Positions 1-9,003 of a stretch of 59,012 nucleotides of DNA are shown piece by piece. The DNA is from a bacterium (GTDB lineage Bacteria > Fibrobacterota > Fibrobacteria > UBA11236), in assembly GCA_900299345.1 (NCBI GenBank), contig OMJM01000076.1, forward strand, positions 1 to 59,012. The letters are read 5' to 3'. Numbering within the stretch: the stretch's first letter is position 1; every line of letters begins with the position of its first letter. A model generated the notes under the pieces. That model saw only the letters and a list, made by a program, of their open reading frames with translations. It did not search any database and was not told the origin of the DNA. A program made the position numbers and the translations under genes.

Positions 1-2
1 AT

Positions 3-263
3 ATCATTTACAAGATCGGCGATGGCAGCGCCGGTTGGGAAAGTTGGGCTCCGTATGATCGCATTATTGTGGCCGCCGGAGCGCCTGCCGTGTCCGATGT
101 CTTGAAGCGACAACTCGCAGATGGAGGACGCTTGGTGATTCCCATCGGCGGACGCGAAATGCAGCGACTAATGCGTATTGAACGCCATGGCGACGTGTTC
201 GAAGAGACTGATCTGGGTGAATGCCGGTTCGTGCCCTTGGTAGGCACTCAGGGATTCAAGTAG
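3..263 (+). CDS. pcm: Protein-L-isoaspartate O-methyltransferase, C-terminal part
   Basis: The open frame runs in from the left edge and ends at TAG 261-263, so only about 86 C-terminal residues are visible. It begins IIYKIGDGSAGW and continues through APYDRIIVAAGAP and LADGGRLVIPIGG, which is the typical second half of Pcm: a GDGS loop, the YDRI strand and the GGRLVIPVG strand of the Rossmann-like SAM fold. Pcm repairs isoaspartyl residues in damaged proteins using SAM. The start and SAM-binding motif I lie outside the window. The next gene starts 10 bp downstream on the same strand, so they may be cotranscribed. Confidence 0.9.
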   Translation: MIYKIGDGSAGWESWAPYDRIIVAAGAPAVSDVLKRQLADGGRLVIPIGGREMQRLMRIERHGDVFEETDLGECRFVPLVGTQGFK

Positions 264-273
264 CTTTCGCCCT

Positions 274-549
274 ATGAATGATGATTTAAATAATCCGATT
301 GAGGAACCAAAATCCAAACGCTGGCTCGATGAACTGAGTTGGTATCTGCTCGTCATGGGCTTTATTGCCATTCTGACGGCAGGGTTGTGCTTCTTCCTGT
401 ATCGAAACAAGCCCTTGACCTACGCCGATTTCAGCATCGACGCAAATACACTTGGCAAATACCTGTTGATCGCGGGTCTCTTGTCCTATGTCACTGGACG
501 GGTGATACATTACATTCGCCGGCACCAAAAACGCCGCGCGGAATTATGA
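274..549 (+). CDS. Small hypothetical membrane protein, two TM segments
   Basis: This is a 91-residue protein with an acidic and polar N-terminus. Two hydrophobic segments are visible, at about residues 22-43 (WYLLVMGFIAILTAGLCFFL) and 62-78 (GKYLLIAGLLSYVTGRV), followed by a strongly basic C-terminus (HYIRRHQKRRAEL). The topology suggests an inner-membrane protein with a cytoplasmic basic tail. It lies 10 bp after pcm. I do not recognise a family. It converges with thpR, which ends 7 bp away on the other strand. Confidence 0.65.
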   Translation: MNDDLNNPIEEPKSKRWLDELSWYLLVMGFIAILTAGLCFFLYRNKPLTYADFSIDANTLGKYLLIAGLLSYVTGRVIHYIRRHQKRRAEL

Positions 550-556
550 CGTGAAT

Positions 557-1129
557 CTAGTTGGGGAGACCTTCGTGTTCTCCCTGAAGAATTCCTTCCA
601 ACCGGTAGTCCGCCTCTACCGTGTGAATCGCGCCATCGGGAGTCAACCGGCTGGAATAAAGATTGAACGATTCAACCGGGATTTCTTCAATCTTGAACAG
701 TGCATGATGCACTTCGAAGTTTCCGACATAGCGCAAGGCATCGTTCTTGAGCCTCGCGAGGGTCACATGCGGATGAAATTTACGTCCATCAGGCTGCACA
801 CCCGCACGACCCAAAGCACTTTCGAGCTTTCGGCTCAACCGCAACAAAGCTTCATTGGCCGCAACGCCCACCCAGAGAACTTCCGGATCGCCGCGCAGGG
901 GAAAGTGTCCCACACCCTTGAGATCAATGTGAAAAGAATCGACGTGTACATCGTTGAGTGCATGACGCACATATTCAAGCGTTGACTCATTCTGCTCCCC
1001 GAGGAATCGCAAGGTGAGATGGTATTGGTGTGACGGAACCCACACCGCTCCTGGCATTCCATACGCGATGTCCTGCAATTTCGCAGAAACATATTCCGGA
1101 AAATCAATGGCGATGAACAATCTCGGCAT
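557..1129 (-). CDS. thpR: RNA 2',3'-cyclic phosphodiesterase (2H family)
   Basis: A 190-residue 2H-phosphodiesterase of the ThpR/LigT type, which hydrolyses 2',3'-cyclic phosphates on RNA ends. Both signature H-x-T-x motifs are present: HLTL at residues 37-40 and HVTL at 121-124, with the usual N-terminal RLFIAIDFP strand. I chose the ATG at 1129-1127 because the protein homology starts there and it follows the cutA stop by one base. An in-frame upstream start at 1243 would add 38 unrelated residues read inside cutA. cutA and thpR look translationally coupled. Confidence 0.88.
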   Translation of the reverse strand: MPRLFIAIDFPEYVSAKLQDIAYGMPGAVWVPSHQYHLTLRFLGEQNESTLEYVRHALNDVHVDSFHIDLKGVGHFPLRGDPEVLWVGVAANEALLRLSRKLESALGRAGVQPDGRKFHPHVTLARLKNDALRYVGNFEVHHALFKIEEIPVESFNLYSSRLTPDGAIHTVEADYRLEGILQGEHEGLPN

Positions 1130-1130
1130 A

Positions 1131-1454
1131 TCAACCCGGCTTTCTGGTTTCACGCGCGATCCACTCCAGATAATCCGGATTGCCTCCGGAGATTGGAAGG
1201 AACACCACGCAGGGACAGGAATAGGAATGCAACGACAACACACGACGTTGAAGAGCTTCCTTCAACGGGGACGTGGTTTTGGCGATAAGCACGACTTCGT
1301 GAGAGGTTTCCAGTTTTCCGTCCCACCAATAATGGGACTCCATTTGAGAGAGGATATTAACACAAGCAGCCAACCGCTCTTCAACCAAAACAGTGCCGAT
1401 CCGGCGGGCTTCCTCTTCACTGGAGAGGGTGATATAGGCGAACAAGAAGTCCAT
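1131..1454 (-). CDS. cutA: Divalent-cation tolerance protein CutA
   Basis: A 107-residue protein matching the CutA1 trimeric ferredoxin-like fold. Diagnostic pieces are FAYITLSSEEEARRIG near the start, LVEERLAACVNIL, YWWDGKLETSHEVVLIAKTT, and the C-terminal SGGNPDYLEWI. CutA is linked to copper tolerance in E. coli, but its biochemical role is unsettled. The ATG at 1454 is preceded by an AGG-type site, and family similarity begins there rather than at the in-frame start at 1487. thpR follows by one base. The AT-rich gap 1455-1567 separates it divergently from purE and presumably holds both promoters. Confidence 0.9.
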   Translation of the reverse strand: MDFLFAYITLSSEEEARRIGTVLVEERLAACVNILSQMESHYWWDGKLETSHEVVLIAKTTSPLKEALQRRVLSLHSYSCPCVVFLPISGGNPDYLEWIARETRKPG

Positions 1455-1567
1455 GAACCTGTTCTTTCTAACCCCTTTATAAACCATAAGTTAAAAAAAT
1501 GAAATTATGCGATGTGTGAAATTCTCTACGTAAGAAATATCTTTGAATTCCGAAAAGGACGGATCGA

Positions 1568-2083
1568 TTGCCCCAGAAAAAAGCAACCCATAAAAAAAAA
1601 CGGATAAAGCCCCTGGTCGGTGTCATCATGGGCAGCAAGTCGGACTGGGAAACCCTGAACGAAGCCGTCAAAATGCTCCGCGAACTCGGAATCCCTTATG
1701 AAGCCAAGGTGGTTTCGGCACACCGCACACCCAAACTCATGGTGGATTACGCACAGAAAGCGGAGAAGCGTGGCCTTGAAGTCTTGATTGCGGGAGCCGG
1801 AGGCGCCGCGCATCTCCCCGGTATGACAGCCTCACTGACACCATTACCTGTCATTGGTGTCCCGGTCGTCTCCAAGCAGTTGAAAGGCCTGGATTCGTTG
1901 CTCTCCATTGTGCAGATGCCCGCCGGTATCCCCGTAGCGACGGTCGCCATCGGCAATGCGCGCAATGCCGCCTTGCTTGCCGCGCGTATCCTCGGTGTGA
2001 AGCACCCCGTGTATCGCAAGGCCGTGGCCAATCACATGACACAGCAGGAGCGTGAAGTACGCTCTCATCGGTTGGAACATTGA
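1568..2083 (+). CDS. purE: N5-carboxyaminoimidazole ribonucleotide mutase
   Basis: A 171-residue class I PurE that converts N5-CAIR to CAIR in purine synthesis. The MGSKSDW loop (residues 21-27), the SAHR motif (50-53), [11 protein letters not shown] and the [19 protein letters not shown] segment are all present. The start is a TTG with an AAGGA ribosome binding site 8 bp upstream. It gives a basic tail (residues 2-14) before the first strand. Later ATG codons would cut into the substrate-binding loop. The stop overlaps the purK ATG (TGATG), so the pair is coupled and together replaces the single PurE II route. Confidence 0.95.
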   Translation: MPQKKATHKKKRIKPLVGVIMGSKSDWETLNEAVKMLRELGIPYEAKVVSAHRTPKLMVDYAQKAEKRGLEVLIAGAGGAAHLPGMTASLTPLPVIGVPVVSKQLKGLDSLLSIVQMPAGIPVATVAIGNARNAALLAARILGVKHPVYRKAVANHMTQQEREVRSHRLEH

Positions 2084-3219
2084 TGGCCGTTCTTCCCGGC
2101 GCAACTTTGGGCATTCTCGGTGGCGGACAACTGGGGCGAATGTTCGCTCTGGATGCGAAACGCATGAGTTACCGCGTTGCTGTGTTGGAGCCGTCGAAGG
2201 ATTCCCCTTGCGGCCAAATCGCGGATCACGTCATCACAGCACCCTATACTGATGAAAAAGGCTTGCGAGAACTGGCTGACAAGAGCGATGTTCTGACCTA
2301 TGAATTTGAAAACGTGGATGCAAAGGCCGTTGAATTTCTGGAAGGTTTGGGAAAACCCGTGCACCCCTCCAGCAAGGTGTTGCGGATTACCCAGGATCGT
2401 ATCCTGGAAAAAACATTTGCACTTAATGCGAATATTCCTGTGACCGCCTTTGCCGCCATCCGTTCTGGCGAGGATCTCGAAAATGGCATGACCGCGGTTG
2501 GATTTCCGGCATTTCTCAAAACATCCCGCGGGGGATACGACGGCAAGGGACAGGTTCGGATTGAAAACGCGGACGAAGGGCGCAAGGCGTTCGCAAATTT
2601 TTCCGGTGTTGATCTAATTCTGGAAGGGCTCGTGCCTTTTGAAAAAGAAATCAGCATCGTGGCGGCGCGGAGACAAGATGGCTATTTCTCCGCATACCCG
2701 CCTTCGGAAAATGTTCATGTCCGAAACATTCTCGACCTCTCTCTTCATCCTGCCCGCATTTCCAATTCCACGGCCTCGGCAGCATACAACATCGCCTTCA
2801 AGGTGGGAGAAGGATTGGGTATTGTCGGAACCTTCTGCGTCGAAATCTTTGTTCTGTCGGACGGTTCCTTGATGATGAATGAAATCGCGCCGCGGCCGCA
2901 CAATTCCGGACACGCCACCATCGATGCCTGCCTGTGTTCGCAATTCGAACAACAGGTGCGGGCGATCTGCGGATTGCCCCTCGGCTCCACCGAGCTTCTG
3001 CGCTCTGCCGCCATGATCAACCTCATCGGAACCGGCGAAGGCAATCGGTTGGACGGGGTAGAGCAACTGCTTGCGGCACCTGACGCATCGCTTCATCTCT
3101 ACGGGAAATCCGAGGCTCCCAAGGGCCGAAAGATGGGACACTTTACCGTGCTGGCGAATAGCGCGGACATTGCTGAGAAGCGGGCAAGGGAACTTCAGAA
3201 GCAGTTGAAGTGGGTTTAA
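2083..3219 (+). CDS. purK: 5-(carboxyamino)imidazole ribonucleotide synthase
   Basis: A 378-residue ATP-grasp enzyme that makes N5-CAIR from AIR, ATP and bicarbonate, feeding PurE. It opens with the PurK signature LGILGGGQLGRM, then VLTYEFENVD, the ATP-grasp FLKTSRGGYDGKGQ loop (about residues 146-159) and the metal-binding NEIAPRPHNSGH segment. The ATG at 2083 shares one base with the purE stop. A TTG at 2080 is in frame but unnecessary. The 3' end overlaps the convergent acyP gene by 4 bp, so no dedicated terminator fits between them. Confidence 0.96.
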   Translation: MAVLPGATLGILGGGQLGRMFALDAKRMSYRVAVLEPSKDSPCGQIADHVITAPYTDEKGLRELADKSDVLTYEFENVDAKAVEFLEGLGKPVHPSSKVLRITQDRILEKTFALNANIPVTAFAAIRSGEDLENGMTAVGFPAFLKTSRGGYDGKGQVRIENADEGRKAFANFSGVDLILEGLVPFEKEISIVAARRQDGYFSAYPPSENVHVRNILDLSLHPARISNSTASAAYNIAFKVGEGLGIVGTFCVEIFVLSDGSLMMNEIAPRPHNSGHATIDACLCSQFEQQVRAICGLPLGSTELLRSAAMINLIGTGEGNRLDGVEQLLAAPDASLHLYGKSEAPKGRKMGHFTVLANSADIAEKRARELQKQLKWV

Positions 3220-3506
3220 TACCTCACGTCAAAATCCGTCTCTCCGCATAATACCTTATCTTCAACCTTCACACTCTCCACACGTGCATTGGGCGGTCCC
3301 CGTCGGCTCCAACGAATGAATTCCCCGACCTTTTCAGAAAATCCCTCCACTTCGGCGTAAACAGAACCGTCGGATTCATTGCGGACAAACCCCGCAAGCC
3401 CCAAGCGTTGAGCTTCACGCCTTGCATCGCGGCGGTAAAACACACCCTGAACTCTGCCTGAAATCTGGAGTGAAACGCGGCAGACACTCTGGCCCGAAGC
3501 ATTCAT
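3216..3506 (-). CDS. acyP: Acylphosphatase
   Basis: A 96-residue acylphosphatase, an enzyme that hydrolyses carboxyl-phosphate bonds. The signature GRVQGVFYR (residues 17-25) carries the phosphate-binding Arg25, and the GFVRNESDGSV block supplies the catalytic Asn43. The ATG at 3506 lies one base after the gpsA stop. A longer in-frame start at 3710 would read through gpsA and has no homology. Its position as third gene behind the PlsB-like acyltransferase and gpsA suggests a housekeeping role toward acyl phosphates, but that is inference. Confidence 0.93.
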   Translation of the reverse strand: MNASGQSVCRVSLQISGRVQGVFYRRDARREAQRLGLAGFVRNESDGSVYAEVEGFSEKVGEFIRWSRRGPPNARVESVKVEDKVLCGETDFDVRY

Positions 3507-3507
3507 A

Positions 3508-4536
3508 TCAATGGTTTTCGCCACCCGTGACCCGGTGCGCGAATTCCACATCTTCCATTTGCGGAACCGCCATGAGATCCTGTAACACTGTTGACAATGG
3601 CTTGTTTTCAAACAGAAGAGCATGCAGACCTTTAAGGATGTGCATGTTGATACCGAGTTCACGCGCCTTTTCAAACACCACGCCGACGGTGTGCCCTCCT
3701 TCTGCCACATCGCCGACTTCCTGCACCGCTTCCTGCAAGGTTTTTCCCTGACCGATCAGATAACCCACACGGAAATTGCGACTCAACGGAGAACCGGCTG
3801 TGGTGACTAAATCTCCCACACCAGCCAAACCCAGAAAAGTCATGGGATTAGCGCCGAATTTCTCCGCGAAACGGCTCATTTCCGCCAAGCCACGCGTCAG
3901 CAACATACCGCGAGTATTGTCACCAACCTTCATCGCAGCAGCCAAACCGGTGGCGATGGCGTAAATGTTTTTCAACACACCGCCCAATTCCACACCGCGT
4001 ACGTCCCGACTGCTGTACACACGGAAATAGGAACAGGACAAAAGGTTCTGCACTTCCTGTATGACTTCATCGTACCGGCTGGCAATCACGGTACCACTGG
4101 GCATTTTGGCCGCGATCTCTTTGGCGAGGTTGGGACCGCTCAAGGCGCCGATCTTGAGGCAGGGAGTTTCCTCGCGCAAAATTTCAGTCATCAACTGGAA
4201 GGTATGCGCTTCGATACCCTTGGTCGTACTCACAAGGATTTGGCTTCCGTCCAGCCATTCACCCAGACGATGAGCCACGGAACGAAAGTGAGTGCTCGGA
4301 ACGCACATTAAAAGCACCCTGCAGCCTTGCGACGCCTCCCGCAAATCAGAGGTGGCTGTGATATTGGAACTCAACGGAAAGCCGGGTAGGTATTTGCGGT
4401 TCTCGTGGGTGTCGTTGAACGCAGCGGCGGATTCCGGCGTCCGGAACCACAGGGAGACGGGCAGCCCCTTGTGACCGATGATATCCGCCAGCGCGCTGCC
4501 GAAACTTCCGCCGCCGATGATGCCGATGCGTTCCAT
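3508..4536 (-). CDS. gpsA: Glycerol-3-phosphate dehydrogenase [NAD(P)+]
   Basis: A 342-residue cytosolic GpsA that reduces dihydroxyacetone phosphate to sn-glycerol-3-phosphate. The N-terminus has the dinucleotide-binding GIIGGGSFGSALA, then VLLMCVPS, STTKGIE, LSGPNLAKEIA, the catalytic-lysine helix GGVLKNIYAIATGLAAAMKVGDNTRG, and LAGVGDLVTT. All match the family, and the length is standard (about 330-340). It sits 7 bp downstream of the PlsB-like gene, whose substrate it makes, and is followed by acyP after one base. Confidence 0.96.
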   Translation of the reverse strand: MERIGIIGGGSFGSALADIIGHKGLPVSLWFRTPESAAAFNDTHENRKYLPGFPLSSNITATSDLREASQGCRVLLMCVPSTHFRSVAHRLGEWLDGSQILVSTTKGIEAHTFQLMTEILREETPCLKIGALSGPNLAKEIAAKMPSGTVIASRYDEVIQEVQNLLSCSYFRVYSSRDVRGVELGGVLKNIYAIATGLAAAMKVGDNTRGMLLTRGLAEMSRFAEKFGANPMTFLGLAGVGDLVTTAGSPLSRNFRVGYLIGQGKTLQEAVQEVGDVAEGGHTVGVVFEKARELGINMHILKGLHALLFENKPLSTVLQDLMAVPQMEDVEFAHRVTGGENH

Positions 4537-4543
4537 GCGTCCC

Positions 4544-6070
4544 TCAGTCCGGAAGTGCGTATAAATCCAGACGGTTGCGATAATAGTAGAGCAATTTCAG
4601 GTTGTCCGACCAGATTTTTTCACCGTCGCCACAAAGCGTTTGGCCATCGTGATACCCCTTGAACTGAGCCAAGGCTGTATCGAGAACATGTTGCATATCC
4701 TGCTGACGCAAAGAATCTTCGAGGCGAAGCTGATTTTTCTCTTCCAACTCCCGCAGAGAGTGGAGCAACATTCCCAAACACTGCAAAATGTCCTTTTGGG
4801 AAACAGCGTTATCCGGACCCGTGAAATGACGAAGAAACTCGTAGAAGTCAGGTTGAGGATACGCCTTCCTCAGAGTCCGGAAAGCAGCGAATGCCACTGC
4901 ATGAGTGGGCAGGATGACATTATTCCGACGGTACGACTTAAGGATGGCGACCCCTAGCTCCCGCGTATATTCCTGATCCCGTTGTAAAACGGCGGTTGGC
5001 GTTCCTTGAACCTCCAGGTACTTGACGCGCTCGATCGCGCGACCGTGACCATCGCGTGAGTAACCTTCCGCGTCCACTGCATTTCCAAATAAATCCAACG
5101 GTTCACAAAAATGGAGGTGAATCTTGGAATGCACTGAACGGAGATGCTTCCAGAACCGGAGCATACGGCCCACTCCGGAAACATCGTCCCGACGCGCGAT
5201 ATACCGGCTTTTTCCTTCCTCACGCAAATGCTCGTCGATCAAGGATTGAGCCTCCAGCACCAAACCATAGGACAAGGTGATGGGAACCACAAACACATCT
5301 GGCTTGGATTTTCCATTGCACACGTTGGCTTCAAATGCGGACAGTCCGCAGCCTAATAGTCCCAATTTCAGGTAGTCGTCCATCCCGCCACGACGATTGC
5401 GAGTACCTCCGGGAAAAAAGAGATTGTGACATCCGTTTTCAATGGAGAATGTGGCGTATTGCTTCAGTGTGTCCTTGTAAATCGTGTTTTTCTTTTTCCG
5501 ATCCACCTTATACGCACCCAAATTGTTCAGCAAATAGGCCAACAGTGGATTTCGAAATAAATTCAAACCCGCGCCGTAGTAGAATGGGGGAAGGTTGGCA
5601 TGGTGAAGCCCCAGACCAATCACGATGGAATCAAAATTACTGACGTGGTTGGGAACCAGAATCAAGGTTCCGCGCTCTGCAAGACGGCGGACATGTTCCA
5701 CGGAACCTGTCAGGAGAATGTTTTGGTTCACATGAAGCCGTTTCTCGAGTGAAGCCAGGCCTCCCGAGGCAACGTGACGCAACCGGAGTTTCAAAAACCA
5801 GGGAAGAATCCATGCCGTCAATCTGTGCAGATGCGGATTGATTCCTCCGTGAATTTCCTCTGCGTAGGCCTTGGCCAAGTCCAGTAATGCTTTTTCATGC
5901 CCCGCATCGCCGTCTGAATTCAAAGTTTGAGCGGACTCGTTGAGCAATGTCTCCAATGTGACTTGGGAATCCCGGGCACATCGCTCCCTCGCTTCTTCCA
6001 AAACACGCCTGGCCACTTCGTCCACGACAAAGGCCTTGTTTTCCCACGAGTTAAACGCGCTTGTATTCAC
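4544..6070 (-). CDS. Glycerol-3-phosphate/1-acylglycerol-phosphate acyltransferase, PlsB/PlsC superfamily
   Basis: A 508-residue acyltransferase. The catalytic HX4D box is seen as NHVSNFD with His142 and Asp147, followed by a GLNLFRNPLLAYLLNNLGAYKVDR block and the FPGGTRNRRG box that binds glycerol phosphate. The C-terminal 200 residues are helical and lack motifs I can name. The length is between PlsC (about 250) and E. coli PlsB (about 800), as in the shorter PlsB-like proteins. Its product would be lysophosphatidate or phosphatidate for membrane lipids. Being first in a cluster with gpsA supports use of glycerol-3-phosphate. Whether it takes acyl-CoA or acyl-ACP cannot be told. Confidence 0.85.
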   Translation of the reverse strand: MNTSAFNSWENKAFVVDEVARRVLEEARERCARDSQVTLETLLNESAQTLNSDGDAGHEKALLDLAKAYAEEIHGGINPHLHRLTAWILPWFLKLRLRHVASGGLASLEKRLHVNQNILLTGSVEHVRRLAERGTLILVPNHVSNFDSIVIGLGLHHANLPPFYYGAGLNLFRNPLLAYLLNNLGAYKVDRKKKNTIYKDTLKQYATFSIENGCHNLFFPGGTRNRRGGMDDYLKLGLLGCGLSAFEANVCNGKSKPDVFVVPITLSYGLVLEAQSLIDEHLREEGKSRYIARRDDVSGVGRMLRFWKHLRSVHSKIHLHFCEPLDLFGNAVDAEGYSRDGHGRAIERVKYLEVQGTPTAVLQRDQEYTRELGVAILKSYRRNNVILPTHAVAFAAFRTLRKAYPQPDFYEFLRHFTGPDNAVSQKDILQCLGMLLHSLRELEEKNQLRLEDSLRQQDMQHVLDTALAQFKGYHDGQTLCGDGEKIWSDNLKLLYYYRNRLDLYALPD

Positions 6071-6139
6071 TTTGATTTTCCGAAGCAGAAAATGTTAAAA
6101 AAGCCCGATCCGCGGGAAAGGACACTAAATTTTGTCCGC

Positions 6140-8314
6140 ATGCCCGCGCCATTCCGTGTTCCGAAGTCGCTGATCACTTCTTCTTTTTTCCTTCTCGCAA
6201 TAGCTACCGCATTTGCTGGCGAGGGCGATTCCACAAGTGTGGATACGGAACAGGTCTCGACCAAGGGCCTTCCGTTTGAATTGAAAACCCCTTCCGCGGC
6301 GGACATCGAAACATTTCAAACGGCATGGTGCGGAGCTTTGCTTGCTTATCGCGACAATCGACCCGCTGAGGCAATGCGTCTCCTGCGCACCGTCAATGCC
6401 ACGGAACGGTTGGCACAAGTCTATCGCACGTTGTTCTTTGCTGAAGCAGCCATGGTCGCGAACCAACGCAAAGCTGCCGACAGCGCCCTCGAAGCCACCT
6501 TGCGCTGGACCAAAGGCTCCGTTTGGCAACAGCAGCTGTATTCTTTGCGTTTGCAAGCCTTCGATGTCAAGACGGCTTCCCCCGCAGCCATCAAACAATT
6601 CTGCCAACAGGGTCTCAAGGCTCCATTGGAACCGGCCATGAAGGCAAACTTCCTCTATCGGCTTCTTGCGTTGGATGATGCCTTCCTTTCTCCATCGGAA
6701 CGAATGGAGGCTATCCGGAAATTGATTGAAATCACAGGTTCGGACTCGCGGTTAGACGCGGTGTATCGCGATTTGGTAACCCGATTTTCTTCCAATCAGC
6801 CGACATGGGAACAGCGGAAAATGCTTCTCGATATCGAGGAGAAACTGGGAAAAACAGATGAAGCGATGGAACGGGCGAATTCCTTGCTTGATAAAAATCC
6901 GGCACAGCCTGAAAAACAAACGCTCGAATTAAAGCTGGCGAATCTGACCTATCGTAAGGGGGATTACGGCGCTGCAGCTCTGCGCTATCAGAAATATGAT
7001 CAGACCTATGGGGGAAGCCCTGAAGTTCTACTGCAATTGGCCCGTGTCGCTCGCAAAATGTCCAACGAGCCGCGCGCGCAAGTCTGGTATTCAAAGCTGG
7101 TGGAACAGTTTCCGAAAAACTCCAAGGCGGATGACGTTTACTGGATGCGCGCCTTCGATGCCGAAATGGCCGGGGACATGGAAGAGGCGGTGGAAAGCTA
7201 TTCTCGCCTCATCGCAGAATTCCCCTCGGATCTCCAGGCTGAAAAAGCCATGTTTCGGATCGGACTGGCTTATTACAAACGCGGAGACATGGAGGCTGCC
7301 GCAGAGGCATTTCAAGGCTTGCGACGCCTGACGCCGGTTTCACGCACGCTTCCCGCCGGAATCTATTGGGAAGCCAAGGTCGCGGAGCAGCAGAACGATT
7401 CCAACTCAGCAACACGGTTCCGCATTGAAGTCGCTTCGCGGTTCCCTTTCAGTTTCTACGGACATCTGGCACGTTTCACGTTGCGTTCACAAGGAACTTG
7501 GCCGGACAGTCTGGAATGGGATCGGCGCTTTCCCTCCTCACAAGCGGAGGATGTGAAATCATGGCTGGCAAGGCATGCTCCGGGTTTCCGGGAAACCATC
7601 GATCCCAGCGGTGAAAGCGAGTACCTGCCGTTGTCAAAGATGCTGGAGTGGAGAATGGATCGTTTGATCGGATGGACCTTGCGCAGTCAGCCCCCTACTT
7701 TTCTATCTAACCCGTGGGCACTTTACGTCACAGCCCGGCGCTGCCAGGAAGCAGGATTGTGGAACGAGGCCTACCGCTTCGGAGCCTTGCTCGGGAATCT
7801 GCTCCCCTTCGAGGAATGGGGCAAAGCCCCACGAACCGTACTTCGTCTATTATACCCTCCGGCTTATCGCACCGCCGTGTTGACGTGGGCCGCGCATTCC
7901 GGGATACCCGACGGACTGGTATTCGGATTGATGAAACAGGAAAGCGGATTCGACGCTCAAGCCATGTCCAAAGCCGGAGCCAGAGGTTTGATGCAGATGA
8001 TGCCCGCCACTGGAACCACACAAGCCAAACGCGAAGGCCTGCGGAACTTCAATGCAGATGCCCTGTTTGATCCCGAAACCAACGCTCGATTGGGAACCGC
8101 TTATTTGCGGGACGTTCAGCGCCGATACTCCGGAAACCTCTATCTGACGCTGGCGCATTACAATGCAGGCCCTGAAGCCTTGGCGGATTGGATCCCGCTA
8201 ATGGCAAACCGTCCGCAGGATGAAGCCGTGGAAGACATCGGATACTCCGAAACACGGGATTATGTGAAGCGGGTGCTGGCTAATTACTGGACCTATCAGG
8301 CGCTTTACGATTGA
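6140..8314 (+). CDS. slt: Soluble lytic murein transglycosylase with TPR-like repeats
   Basis: A 724-residue exported protein. Residues 1-26 form a signal peptide (basic start, then ITSSFFLLAIATAFAGEG). A long helical, TPR-like superhelix follows, with recurring patterns such as ALRYQKYDQTYGGSPEVLLQLARVARK and AMFRIGLAYYKRGDMEAAAEAF. The C-terminal SLT domain has VFGLMKQESGFDAQAMS with catalytic Glu601, then SKAGARGLMQMMPATG and LTLAHYNAGPEA. It cleaves peptidoglycan to 1,6-anhydromuropeptides. The ATG at 6140 gives a clean signal peptide, while starts at 6092 or 5927 would bury it. It heads a run of overlapping genes through glnD. Confidence 0.9.
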   Translation: MPAPFRVPKSLITSSFFLLAIATAFAGEGDSTSVDTEQVSTKGLPFELKTPSAADIETFQTAWCGALLAYRDNRPAEAMRLLRTVNATERLAQVYRTLFFAEAAMVANQRKAADSALEATLRWTKGSVWQQQLYSLRLQAFDVKTASPAAIKQFCQQGLKAPLEPAMKANFLYRLLALDDAFLSPSERMEAIRKLIEITGSDSRLDAVYRDLVTRFSSNQPTWEQRKMLLDIEEKLGKTDEAMERANSLLDKNPAQPEKQTLELKLANLTYRKGDYGAAALRYQKYDQTYGGSPEVLLQLARVARKMSNEPRAQVWYSKLVEQFPKNSKADDVYWMRAFDAEMAGDMEEAVESYSRLIAEFPSDLQAEKAMFRIGLAYYKRGDMEAAAEAFQGLRRLTPVSRTLPAGIYWEAKVAEQQNDSNSATRFRIEVASRFPFSFYGHLARFTLRSQGTWPDSLEWDRRFPSSQAEDVKSWLARHAPGFRETIDPSGESEYLPLSKMLEWRMDRLIGWTLRSQPPTFLSNPWALYVTARRCQEAGLWNEAYRFGALLGNLLPFEEWGKAPRTVLRLLYPPAYRTAVLTWAAHSGIPDGLVFGLMKQESGFDAQAMSKAGARGLMQMMPATGTTQAKREGLRNFNADALFDPETNARLGTAYLRDVQRRYSGNLYLTLAHYNAGPEALADWIPLMANRPQDEAVEDIGYSETRDYVKRVLANYWTYQALYD

Positions 8315-8337
8315 CCCGGCTTGTTAATTTCTCCTTG

Positions 8338-9003
8338 ATGAGATTCCTGACGCTTTTGCTGTTCTGTGCCTTGACTTCTGCTGAGGCCAAAACAGGGTGT
8401 TTTCAGTTGGCGCGCCTGAAATATGGAGGTGGGGGAGACTGGTACGCCGGTCCCACCATGTTACCCAATCTGGCCAAACGTCTGAACGCCGACTTGGGTT
8501 TGAACGCGTGCCCGGAAGAACGCGTGGTGGAACCTTTGTCTGGCAACCTTTACGAAACTCCCGTGCTCTTCATGACTGGCCATGGCCGTGTCGAATTTTC
8601 CCAAGAAGAGCGTCAGGCTTTGCGTGAATATCTGCGACGAGGAGGGCTGCTGTTCGCTGACGACAATTATGGTCTTGCGGAATCCTTCCGGGCGGAGATG
8701 CAAGCCTTGTTTCCCCAGCGGACTTTGAAAGTCATCACGACCAACCATCCGATGTTCCGAAGCCGCTACACATTTCCCAACGGGCTCCCCAAAATTCACC
8801 AGCACGACGGCAAAGCCGCCACCGCTTACGGAATTGAGATGGACGGCCGTATTGTGGTGCTGTTCACCTATGAATGCGATTTGGGAAACGGATGGGAGGA
8901 TGTGGGGACTTATCCGGACGATCCCGCCGAATTGCATGAACAGGCTTTGCGCATGGGTGTCAACGTCTTCGCGTGGTTTCTCCAGGGGGCGCGGGCAAAA
9001 TGA
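8338..9003 (+). CDS. DUF4159 domain protein, exported
   Basis: A 221-residue protein with a signal peptide (MRFLTLLLFCALTSAEA). DUF4159 features follow: FQLARLKYGGGGDWY, TPVLFMTGHGRVEFSQEER, LREYLRRGGLLFADDNYG, and a C-terminal GVNVFAWFLQG. The fold resembles a glutamine-amidotransferase-like Rossmann domain, and the family function is unknown. An in-frame TTG at 8311 would create a TTGA overlap with the slt stop and extend the signal sequence by nine residues, so the start is ambiguous. The next gene starts within its stop codon (ATGA). DUF4159 genes often neighbour envelope or BatA/MoxR-type clusters, but none of those is here. Confidence 0.78.
   Translation: MRFLTLLLFCALTSAEAKTGCFQLARLKYGGGGDWYAGPTMLPNLAKRLNADLGLNACPEERVVEPLSGNLYETPVLFMTGHGRVEFSQEERQALREYLRRGGLLFADDNYGLAESFRAEMQALFPQRTLKVITTNHPMFRSRYTFPNGLPKIHQHDGKAATAYGIEMDGRIVVLFTYECDLGNGWEDVGTYPDDPAELHEQALRMGVNVFAWFLQGARAK

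Noticed and set aside
5927-6139. Longer start for the lytic transglycosylase
   Set aside because: It would overlap the divergent acyltransferase gene and hide the signal peptide that begins at 6140.
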